Part shown: piece after piece, positions 54,586 to 64,000 of the stretch | How positions within the stretch are numbered: the stretch's first letter is position 1 | How the letters are laid out: every line of letters begins with the position of its first letter | NCBI GenBank assembly: GCA_024036415.1 | Contig: JAMWET010003135.1 | Coordinates: 434,001 to 498,000, forward strand | Source of the DNA: Prochilodus magdalenae | Taxonomy: Eukaryota; Chordata; Actinopteri; Characiformes; Prochilodontidae | Direction: 5' to 3' | Length of the DNA stretch: 64,000 nucleotides | Position numbers and translations under genes: made by a program | Notes under the pieces: generated by a model | Database searches by the model: none | Seen by the model: the letters and a program-made list of their open reading frames with translations, nothing else | What the model was told of the DNA's origin: nothing

Positions 54586-55387
54586 CCTTGCAAGACCTGC
54601 TAGACCACCAACACGGCCCCCATCAGATAAACAGCACGTAAAGCTTTCATCTCTGAGAACATCAAGCTCCGCTCCTGCTTCAGATCTCAGAACATCCTTA
54701 GGTGTTACTGTCCTCCTTCTTTCTTCCCCTGCAACACCTCAATACTCTGGAGGTCTGAAAGAAGGTGTGGCTGTTCAAGAAGCTCCTCACTGAAAAAAAA
54801 GAAGACACACACATCCAACATAGAAGCTGCTGGTGTTCTCAGAACAATTAACTGACCACCACAGAGTGCAGAACCTCAACATCACTGAATGTGTTTGGGG
54901 TTATTTGGATGGTGAGAAGAAGCAGAAAATGATGAACTAACCTCTAAGAAACTTGGAGGTATGTCTGCAGTTCTTTAAAAAGCTCCTCAGAAGAATGGAA
55001 GTAGTAATGAATGTAATGAAGGTAAAGAGCGGACACACTTAAAACACCTGTCGTTATTTTTAGATGTTAAGGTTTCTGTGTAATCAGCAGTAACGGTTGT
55101 CTTCCTCTTGCATTTGAAGGTCTTGAAGGGTTACTGCGGTTGAGGTGGAACATTTTCTGAGTGGCTGTTAATTTCCAGTGAATAGTGGACTTTACTACAA
55201 CACCAAACAGAGCAGAAAGTGCTGCATCCAACCGCAAGACAATAAAGACACTGAAAAAAACAGCAATAGGTGCCAAAACAGTCACTTCCTGTCCACACTG
55301 CTCCATCCTGACTCTTTCAGCTACAACAAAATCTCTTGCTGCAGATTGACTTTACTGCACTGCAAACACGTACATGGGGTTTACACA

Positions 55388-55426
<39 letters not shown>

Positions 55427-56935
55427 GTACAGCATTTAAGTGGTACAAGTGTGTCTGATACCGATGTTATTAATAATTTTCACCAGTGTAGGTGAAAGAA
55501 TATGTATGTGATGGCTCTACTGTATAATTTTTCAAAATGTATATTCTACAAAAAAGTTTTCAGATAATCAGTATGAGGGTTGTAAATGAAAACGAATGTT
55601 AGACATGAATGTTATGTCCAGAATGATGAACAGAGCTGTATAAGTGTCTTAATCAGCTGAGAAATCTGCAGAGTCATCAAGAATGAATTTAATTTAGGAA
55701 TTAATTAAATTCTAGTAAAATTTACATGCACAATAAAGTTACAATTAAATGTACTTCATTTAAATGTACTGTATTTCAAATCGTTAAATAACGCATTAAT
55801 AAAAGGAGATTCACGTCATAAAATGATTTTGTATCTAGCTGATATATTTTACATTCATTTTTAGATCGTTTTAAGCTAATGTTAAGATTTATGAACTTAT
55901 TTCCAGATGTTTTTACCTGGTATAAGTAATTTCAGTAAGCCAGATCTTTCCATTATACAGGCAGATCATTTGGCTTATGATAAGAAATGTGTTGGAAACA
56001 GTCCAAATTGTCTGCCAATGTAGTGAGAACACCTAAATCAAGTAAAACATATGTAGAAATTCGATAAATAGTCTTAAAACAAGCTTACAAAATTCTTTAA
56101 ATGAGAAGTTTGAGATATATCAACTAGACATAAAATCATTTTGCTTTCCAAGGTCTAATTTTTTGTCATTTTGAGGCAGAGGATGCATTTACTGAGAATG
56201 GTTTTTATGAAGTAATCCCGGAGGCCATGTAGTTATATTAATCATAAAATTGTGAGGTGCGGGGTCAAAGGTCATGATATCCAATTCAAGTTTTCAGCCT
56301 TGCATTTTACACACACAGATTTCTCCTGATCCTCTAAATCTTTTAAGTTTGTTGTGTAGATGATAAAATCTCTTCAGAGAATCTCTTCAGAAACTGGTAC
56401 CACTTTTGAATAAGGCTACCTTTATAAAGGATTTATAAATGGTTTAAAAATAGGTTTTTATTGGTTATTAGTTAGGTCATAAAGACTTTACAAATTATTA
56501 ACATGCAGTTATAACACATTAATAAAAAGGGCTAAATTACCCAAAAACGATTGGCTTGTGCAGCTTTTGGGGAAATGTAGTGACTTTTCTCCTGTCAACC
56601 TGGGGACAGTTTCAAAACTGTTCTTAGCTACAGTCCCAACTTTGCTGTAATTCTGTTGTGTTTGTATATTTGCATTTGTGCAGTCTGAATAGTTGGAAAT
56701 GTATGTATTGCTGTAAGTGACTGTCGGGGTATACAGGCTTCATAATATTTCAATCTAATTTTTTCCATTAACTTCCATTTAAAGTTGGGAATGTTTATTG
56801 TTCTCCTGTATGCATTACTCACACCTCACTGATAATGAAAATTCTCCAGGAGTCTCTGTGGTCATAGTTCTGTGTGCTTGTCGAGGGGCGGCTTCCTGTA
56901 ACTTTTTAGCAGAGAGACGGTGAGGCTGCAGGTTG
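54586..56935. other. Non-coding upstream region of gene C
   Basis: No exon was recognised. There is a (CA)n run at 55386-55425. ORFs at 54557-54793 and 55067-55495 have no known domain. AT-rich from 55650. Confidence 0.5.
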
Positions 56936-56941
56936 AGAAGG

Positions 56942-56959
56942 TTTAGATAAGACAGCTCT
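56942..56959 (+). promoter_or_regulatory. Conserved GATA-type promoter element, gene C
   Basis: TTTAGATAAGACAGCTCT, 30-47 bases upstream of the gene C ATG, matches the corresponding words of genes A and B. The adjoining GCATCTCTGAC and GCGTTCAGCATG are also shared with gene B. Confidence 0.6.
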
Positions 56960-56988
56960 CGCATCTCTGACTTTTTAAAGCGTTCAGC

Positions 56989-58871
56989 ATGAAGCTCTGG
57001 CTGCTGCTCATCTGTTGTGTTTGCGCTTTGAAAAGTAAGTCTTTAGTCTTTTTGGCCTCCATTTTATCGCTGATTACTCTAAATCACAGTTTCCTAAGAG
57101 ACCAAAATACACAGAGAAGGAAAATACATAAAGAGAGGAACTGAATGGTGAACGAGTACAGTTAGAACCTGTGTAGACGTCTGAATATCAATTAAACATG
57201 CAGTGTCTGGTCCAGTTGGGTTTAATTTTGGGTTAGCGATGTTTTTTCCAAAGGCTGGTCTGTAATTATTTTCATTCTGTATTTCCCAGTCTGTAAATAC
57301 GTTATACAGATCTATAACTGAAAGAAGAAATAATTAAAATCAATTATAAATATTTTTTAAATGATTTATTATTTTTAATTTATATATTTCTTTGTTGCAG
57401 CATCTCTCTCGTCCACGCTGAAGCAGTCTCCTGAAACTGTGCAGGTGTCAGTTGGAGAAGCGTTTACATTAGAATGCATACATGAGATTGCGGTTAAGTA
57501 TTGCTATTCAACTACGGCTTGGCATAAAGTCAATAAAAGAACCAGACAACTGAGAGAGGTCAGGGAACATGGGACCCCCCAAAACCAGGATACGGATACT
57601 ACAGTTTGCAAACTGGCCATCTCTAAGGCCACCCTGCAGGACTCGGGAATGTACTACTGCACGGGGTTAAATAATCAAATGGTTCTGATTGGAAGTGGCA
57701 GCAGAGTCATCGTTAATGGTGAGTTAATGAGAATGAATACCACTTAACCATTTTACATCTTACCACATTATTTTATGATGGATTTAATCATCATTTTCCC
57801 CACAGTGTTTACAGCATAAACAGATTACATTCAAAAACACAATCATAATAAAAGTTGCTGTGTTCATTTTAAAAATTCACAAAAAATGAGCATTGTTATG
57901 GACCTATTAGCTTGGTAGCTAGTATTGTAGCTGTACATGCTTTGGTTAAATGTGATCCGGGCAGAAAGTGGAAAGCTGTGACAGACAGGAATCACTGCTC
58001 TAGTACAAACGGGATATGTGAATATGTGTTTTTAGCTTTTTCGTTAGTATTTTTTAAAAATTATTAATAATATGTATTTATGAGTAATATGAGATTAGAA
58101 ATTCTCTTATGAAATAGCATAACATTTCACATAAGCATTTTAGCCCCTCGTACTGATTGGATAGCAGTATTTATTGATATGAATATTAATTTTCTATTGT
58201 TCATGAGTATTTATTAATGCTAATATACAGTTTTTGGTTTGAAAACTGCTAGTCAAAGGGCCAGAATTGCTTTAATTGTCTGTAAAAAATAAGTTAATTA
58301 ATCCTCTATAGAGAACACAATATGAATGCATAAGTTACATATCACACTTTGTCTCAGCATATATTTATATATAATATACTGTATATCTGTATATATGTTG
58401 AGTTTAACATGCTGGGAAAATCTGAACTGTGTAACACAGTAATAATACATAGTTAAGTTATTAATCATTAGTTATTAATAGTTAGCAAATGAATCATAGA
58501 GATGCAGACCAACATTATTTTAGATTGTATTATGGTGATAATACAGTAACTGTGTGACTCAACAATCCGGACAGTCAGAAGTCAGCACTAATGAACTCCA
58601 AGCATTCATTTACTGAAGTCTGTGATAATTTCAAATAACATCTTAATTAAAGTCTCAAACATGAGCCTTAAAACACTTCATAATGCAAAAGAACACACAG
58701 ACTTCATCACGTCCAGATCAAATTAATATGCAAAGTATATATTGGTTATGTAATATACATTTATAAAGCATGTGCATGTGCAGACAACTTTACATAGATT
58801 ATACATAGATAGATTATTTACATAGATAATACATTAAATAATTAGTCATAATATTTGTTCAATCATGTAAA

Positions 58872-58964
<93 letters not shown>

Positions 58965-61098
58965 TGTATAGTGTGGTATATATATTATATATGGACACTA
59001 TACACTATAATATATATATATATAGGTAAATGTTTGAACCAGTCAGTTTAGTTGGAAGATTATAAGCTATGTAATACTAATGTAAACGATGCTAGTACCT
59101 TTCTATCATTAATTACTGACTAATTGCATAATTACTGAACTATTTAGTAATGCGTTTAAGTATGGTTATTAGATGTATTCGTATATTGTAGCCATGAAAT
59201 ATGAATTGCGCCATTAGGTTTTTCCCTGTGGGTTAAATTCAGCATGAAATGTGTAGATAATGTGTGGTAACTTATTTACTCTTAGAATACCAACAGAAAC
59301 ATAATTTGACCAGCTGCCTCTGAATTTTTATGTTACGGAAAATGCTAATAGAACTACATGAACTGATGAAACCTAATCTTTGAACAGTGAAATGCTTGAT
59401 TTACACGGGCCTAGAATCCATAAAGAACCATTTCTTTTTTTAATGAATGAGTCGTCACAAGTTATTACATTGGTGACGTTTGGAGATATTTTTCTTTGGA
59501 CCGCAGTGATATATACTGCCCCTCACTCTTACCCGGTTAGCAGTGCTAGTTTATGTGATCATTAACACTGTGTTGGGTCCTGAGGAACACTAACAGTGGT
59601 GTCTGTTCTAGACCCTGCTCCTTTAAATCCATCCATCATCATGTATTCTCCTATGGACGTGTCCGGCCCCACCGTTCCCCTGCAGTGCTTGGTGATGGGA
59701 GCGGTTCCCTCACAGGTCCAAGTCCACTGGATGATAGTTTTTTGTCCTGTGTCACATGTTCAGAAGGCCTGGTGTCACTCCACCTCCACCCCTGCAGGAA
59801 CTGTGTAAGAATATCCAAGGTGCATGGGATGGATTACCACAGGACACCATTAGGAACCTCTACAGCTCCATCCTGAAACGTCTGGCATGTTGCGTTAGCC
59901 TTACGCCATACTGAGAGACAGTATGTGTGTATGTGTAGCTCAGTAAACATTGTCCATATCAGTCTTAATTTATCATCATTTATTGTTCCTGGTAACCTTT
60001 ATCTTCCTTCTCCTATGCAATCCTACACTTCCTTCTGGGTGCAGATATTCTTTTGATGATCAGTGTATGTATGTATATATATATATATATATACATATAC
60101 ACATAAATATATACATGTGTGTGTATTTATGTTTCTAATTGTTGATATACTTTCAGTTGGACACTTAATACATAAATGATGCTATTTTACTACATATTTA
60201 CAGGTTATGATGCGGCCGTGTGTTCCTGGATGCTACACCTGAGCTGTGGGGCTTTGTTCCTCACCATTGCTATCACCATCACTGTGGCTGTTTGTTTTTG
60301 TAGAGGTGAACAGGAACTCTTATAGTTATTTCAAACCTGTGGTAACATTAAGAATATTAAATAAGCAGCGCTAATGCAGCAGTCCAACATATACTGGATC
60401 AGATTCAGATACAGGCACTTTGAAGGCCAGGACCTTTTCATCGCGTTGATCAGTGCTCAGTGATCGTTCCTGAGCAATATGTGCAGTGTAGAAGGGTGCA
60501 TTATCCTGCTGAAGGAGGCCACTGTCACTGCGGTGAAGTGGCACAATGTTGAAGTAGGTGGGAGGTGTCAAAGGTTTTCTCAAGGAAAAACCTGCACACA
60601 TACTGGCGGCCTCCTTACTCGAAGGTCCAGCTCTGATGCTTGCATGCGCGATGTAGGCAAGAATAGTTGAACAAGGAGTAGCACCCAGAGTCTTGGCGGG
60701 GGGGTTGACACCATGAGACATGCGAATGATGCAATGTTGCATTAGCAAACACAGCAACCCAACACCATACTGAGAGACACTACTTCTGTGTGTGTAGCTC
60801 AGTAAATATGCTGTCAATAATCTACGCTGTCATTAATAGATAATCAACATTATTCACTTCTTCTGTTGTGCTCACAATGTACATAGTAGGCTAATGGTGC
60901 TCAATTATGTCCTTCCCTTCACAGGAAAACAAGAGACACTTAAACGTACTGCGGACAGGTCGTCCTGCACGGTGAGTGGACAGAGTATGAAGTAGGTCTG
61001 TAAACTAATTCTCCCTCTCTAGTTATTAATGCTCGTTTCCTTTCTTGCAGGTGGTGGAGTATTCCAGTTTAGACAGCAGCAGTTCGGACCACAGTTAG
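56989..61098 (+). CDS. Gene C: V(J)-ITIM receptor with a broken C1 exon
   Basis: Exons: 56989-57034 (leader, MKLWLLLICCVCALK), 57401-57718 (V with J-like IGSGSRVIV, extra Cys pair), 60204-60305 (GYDAAVCSW then an uncharged TM helix), 60925-60971, and 61051-61098 (VVEYSSL, a consensus ITIM, then stop). The C1 exon starts normally at 59612, but homology to gene B stops after VHWMI at about 59735, where foreign transposon-like sequence begins; reading through meets a stop near 59807, and a cryptic donor at 59805 is in the wrong phase. Because V and TM exons are both phase 1, skipping C1 keeps the frame and gives a 186-residue V-TM-ITIM protein, the layout of a NITR. Otherwise the gene is a pseudogene. 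Which is true cannot be told without RNA. The likely poly(A) signal (61816) is distant. Confidence 0.72.
57719..58870. other. Gene C intron 2, first part
   Basis: AT-rich, with no exon recognised. It diverges from the gene B intron within about 10 bases of the V exon donor. Confidence 0.55.
58876..59025. repeat. (TA)n microsatellite in gene C intron 2
   Basis: About 43 AT dinucleotides, followed by TATATTATATATGGACAC and further short TA runs to about 59025. Confidence 0.96.
59612..59735 (+). pseudogene. Truncated C1 exon of gene C
   Basis: The first 124 bases match the gene B C1 exon with about three differences (through LQCLVMGAVPSQVQVHWMI). The second half, including the second Cys and the exon end, is absent. 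About 105 bases of the preceding intron are also shared with gene B, with one 16-base deletion. Confidence 0.85.
59736..59950 (+). mobile_element. Foreign insertion in the gene C C1 exon (Tc1-like C-terminus)
   Basis: The inserted sequence carries, on the plus strand, AWDGLPQDTIRNLYSSILKR, which fits the C-terminal helix of Tc1/mariner transposases (W-x-x-I-P ... L-x-x-S-x-x-x-R). Its last part (CATACTGAGAGACAGTATG, TGTGTAGCTCAGTAAA) is repeated at 60757-60810. Confidence 0.55.
60371..60817 (-). mobile_element. Tc1/mariner-like transposase relic in gene C intron
   Basis: A 148-codon minus-strand ORF contains LLQQDNAPFYTAHIAQE, the second catalytic Asp block of a Tc1/mariner family. Sequence before and after does not align well in one frame, so the open frame is partly accidental. 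It lies between the TM and cytoplasmic exons of gene C and is spliced out. Confidence 0.6.
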
Positions 61099-61413
61099 CC
61101 AGCTCCGCCTGAACAGCAGGCTCTTCTGTCATGTGAACTGTTCTTCAGAATGATCACAGCAGAGGTCCTGAAGTGTTCATGCACCAACACCAGCTGAAGA
61201 ATGTACATCATGCTGGAAAGAAAGACAGACTGAATCTCTGTAAGAAGATAAGAGGAACCCGCAGTGCTGTTATCTCTTCCGGTGGTAAAAGAAACATCAT
61301 CCTCTCTTTCAGGTTACTGCAGGCCCTACCTGCTCAGACCAGCACACACTCTACACTGGTTTATGATGATCTATGATGGTTAATGCTGGTTTAGATCTGT
61401 GCTGGTTTGTTAG

Positions 61414-61530
<117 letters not shown>

Positions 61531-61923
61531 TATTACAAAGACAGGACTAATACAAACAGTCTGAAAGGATTTAGAATTACTCCCTTAATTTCCGTTAAGT
61601 TAGGGATATTTGTGAGGTCACATTTGTTCAGGTTCTCCTGTACAGTTACAGTGTTGCTTCTTTATTCCTGCTTTATATATGACAATGTTTTATTGTTGAG
61701 GTTGATGTCTGATTTTGTTTTATTTCTACTTCCCATTTGTAACATTCACATACTGATTTAAATGATCTGCTGTATAATTCATGGTCAAACACGTAAATGT
61801 ACAAAGCCACATACAAATAAATCAATAAAAGACAAGTAAATGTAAAAGTGTCAAAATCACCATCACAGGAAAACACTGTGGGAGGATTACACTATAAATA
61901 TATATATATATATATATACACAT

Positions 61924-61970
<47 letters not shown>

Positions 61971-62172
61971 GTATATATACAGTATTTAGAGTATTGCACC
62001 TATGTTTACAGGCAGGTCTTGCAGGTATGTATTGCTTTAATACAGCTGACTGGTGAAGCTCTGAATGTCCTTGACCAAGTGAGGTAGAAGTCTACTCTAC
62101 AACAATCTTAACACCCCCAGTGAAACTGCTGAGTGAGAATAAGTTAGCACACCCCCTACACAAAACAAGACT
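61531..62172. other. Convergent 3' region between genes C and D
   Basis: Contains AATAAA words on the plus strand (61816-61821, 61824-61829) that could serve gene C, and TTTATT (61661-61666), a minus-strand AATAAA that could serve gene D. There is a (TA)/(GA) microsatellite at about 61897-61970. Confidence 0.5.
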
Positions 62173-63501
62173 TCATCTTGTACTGCTACTACTATCCTCT
62201 GTGGTGCCACATGACGCTGCTGTGACTGCAGTAATGAAGAGCAGAAGAGATGCGCTGAGTGCTAAAGCTCTGTGTAGACCAATAGCAGCCAGACAGCTGT
62301 CCTGGGGATCTGAGAGAAACACAGAATCAATCAGGACCACTGATGATAAAGACGTAGGAACCAGCATGCTGTGACCTGTAAATACTGTAAACACAGACTG
62401 AGCCAGGAGTTGTCAGGATGGTTTACACTTGCAGGAGATTTGCTTGTTTGACTTACATCATTATTTGTTTGGTTGGATAAACTCACTAAACTGGGATAGC
62501 AGTATTTGATGAGAGCACATTACTTTAGTGGTTTGATTCCAGTTTTCCACCTCTAAACTCATACAAAAAAAGAAAATATATGTCAGTAATTATATTTCAT
62601 ATCAGTTACCTTTAGACTGGAGATCATAATTTTGATTTAATTTTTCTTTAGGTTGTTTTTTATTACAGATATGACTTTTTGACTGCGAGTTTTGGTTTTA
62701 GTGACAGTATAATAACTATAATTATGAGAACTATAATAACCCTGGTTCTTATGCTTTGTATGTACAATCAGACATAGTCAGCAACACTGGTACACAGAAT
62801 GCTGAATTGTGTAAAGTGGGGTAAGTGGTATAGTTTAGTAGGAGATTGGATCTGTCTGTGAGTCACAGTCTAAACAGTGGTGTCAGTAGCTATGTAATCA
62901 CATACACATAGGGGCAAGTTAGCGTGTGGTCCTCAATGACCAGAAACTTCATCCTTCTAAATCGTAATAATGATATGTAATAATAATGGAATAATGTAAT
63001 TAATAACTAATACCTATAAAAATATAATATAATATAATATAATATAATATAATATAATATAATATAATATAATATAATATAATATAATTTTGCTTTGCTT
63101 GGATGTGAACTGATATTTTGTTTTATCATGTGTGTATGCAAATGTAAAGTGCTATATAAATAATTCTCATTATATAGAATTATATTATTACTAATGAGGA
63201 CATCAGTGTTTACCGTTCAGTGTTTTGGTGATAGTCTGTCCTTCGTGCTCCACCACACAAGCACACTCCTCTCCCTTACAGTCCTCTGACTTCATTAGCA
63301 TCCAGCTCACAGTAAAAACTTCACCTTTAGCCCTCACGGTGTCCGTCTGAGCACGCTCTCGCCTAAAACCTATCACCCAGTACAAATGCACCTGTGACGG
63401 GACCGCACCTCTAACCACACACTGCACTGGAACTGCAGAGCCAAAAGTGGAGCTGCTGGGGAGCTTGAGAACTTCAACAGAGGGCGCTGCTGAGCTGTGA
63501 G
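62173..63501 (-). CDS. Gene D (partial): C1 and transmembrane exons of a receptor with a charged TM
   Basis: Minus-strand gene entering from beyond the right edge. Exon 63501-63214 (96 codons, phase 1 at both ends, TATGCAG acceptor, GTAAAC donor) is a C1 domain: VQCVVRGAVPSQVHLYWVIG, then CACVVEHEG. VxGAVPSQVxxxW is shared with genes B and C. Exon 62309-62173 (acceptor TTTCTCTCAG, in phase) encodes DPQDSC, then AAIGLHRALALSASLLLFIT AVTAASC and a short tail ending at a stop. The hydrophobic segment holds His-Arg, and there is no ITIM. A basic TM residue with a short tail is typical of receptors that signal through ITAM adaptors, so this may be the activating member of a pair; that is inference. 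The C1 call is firm, the terminal exon less so. Leader and V exons are outside the window. Confidence 0.7.
63017..63087. repeat. (AATAT)n pentanucleotide repeat, gene D intron
   Basis: About 14 tandem AATAT units between the C1 and terminal exons of gene D. Confidence 0.94.
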
Positions 63502-63589
63502 CTGCATAGATAAAGGAATCATAGTTATTCACGTATACTGATGTGTTTTATCATCATTTAACTTTCTTTTGTTACTTTTTATTCAGAAT

Positions 63590-63800
63590 TCTAAATCTCA
63601 TAAACATCCAACCTATCACAGGGCTGATATATACCACACCGGGGCAGTTTAGTATCTCCAGTGCACCTGACTGCATGTCTTTGGACTGTGGGAGGAAACT
63701 AGAGCACCCAGAGGAACCCATCAGAAAGGACCCCAGACACTGAAACCAGGCCCTACAAGGCAACAGTGCTACCCACTGTGCTATAATGGCAGCCATTTTA
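63590..63800. mobile_element. Common teleost interspersed repeat
   Basis: CTGCATGTCTTTGGACTGTG, GGAGGAAACTAGAGCACCCA, CAGAAAGGACCCCAGACACT and CAACAGTGCTACCCACTGTG follow, in order, a repeat found throughout fish genomes. It lies in the intron of gene D upstream of its C1 exon. The repeat class is not assigned. Confidence 0.7.
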
Positions 63801-64000
63801 TGTTTTCCAACATATTAGTATCAGTAAATAAACAGCCTTGTGTGTTCAAATGTGTCTGTAAAAACAGCAACAGCAACAACATGCAATCTGACCAGAGGTG
63901 CTTCTGCATAAGCCTTGGAAACACTACATGGCCTTTAAAGTCCAAATAAAACGTTCCACAAATATACTGCAGTCTGCTGATTGGTAAAACGAAATCGTCC
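63801..64000. other. Window edge, probable gene D intron
   Basis: No V-type or leader exon was found on the minus strand up to the edge. Confidence 0.5.

Noticed and set aside
59805..59811. Cryptic donor GTAAGAA rescuing the gene C C1 exon
   Set aside because: Splicing there leaves phase 2 while the TM exon needs phase 1, so the tail would be out of frame.
60371..60817. 148-codon minus-strand ORF as a host gene inside gene C
   Set aside because: It contains a Tc1/mariner catalytic block and lies within an intron, so it is a transposon relic.

Overview
The window reads as ray-finned fish (teleost) nuclear DNA. It has short exons with GT/AG introns, many Tc1/mariner transposase remnants, tRNA-derived SINEs with the conserved teleost core, a LINE reverse-transcriptase fragment, dense microsatellites and several long minisatellites. 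An otophysan (characin/catfish-like) fish is a guess from the repeat flavour only. No prokaryotic gene, CRISPR array or operon is present.

1-31.7 kb is gene-poor. A minus-strand LINE reverse-transcriptase fragment fills 1-440. One convincing coding exon lies on the minus strand at 9437-9530 (start codon, signal peptide, GTAAGT donor). A CpG-rich stretch at 31.70-31.99 kb ends, on the minus strand, in a GTGAGT donor and may be the non-coding first exon of the same gene, which would make most of the interval two large introns. The rest is repeats: minisatellites of 40, 29, 30, 37, 37 and 49 bp units (the last about 2 kb long), a fold-back element, three copies of one SINE, degenerate Tc1-like pieces and microsatellites. 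31.99-36.7 kb holds a Tc1 relic, a GATA microsatellite and a 21-bp minisatellite.

36.9-63.5 kb holds the main content: a cluster of germline immunoglobulin-superfamily receptor genes. Each plus-strand gene has a signal-peptide exon, one V exon already fused to a J-like strand, a C1-type exon, a transmembrane exon and short cytoplasmic exons ending in a consensus ITIM. Gene A (36927-39697) and gene B (45355-51570) are open throughout. Gene C (56989-61098) has its C1 exon cut in half by foreign DNA, but skipping that exon keeps the frame and would give a V-only receptor. Gene D (63501-62173, minus strand, V exon outside the window) has a C1 exon and a terminal exon with a His-Arg in its hydrophobic segment and no ITIM, which looks like an activating or adaptor-dependent counterpart. 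A relic of the gene D terminal exon lies 1.1 kb beyond gene B, just as gene D ends 1.1 kb beyond gene C. This suggests that an inhibitory/activating tail-to-tail pair was duplicated as a unit.

Taken together, the locus looks like a small paired-receptor cluster with a V(J)-C1 architecture, between novel immune-type receptors (V with J-like strand, ITIM) and SIRP or antigen-receptor chains (V-C1). V and C1 exons of genes B and C are about 98 percent identical while leader and transmembrane exons are much more diverged, which points to exon-scale gene conversion. All gene models are predictions from sequence; none is backed by transcripts here.
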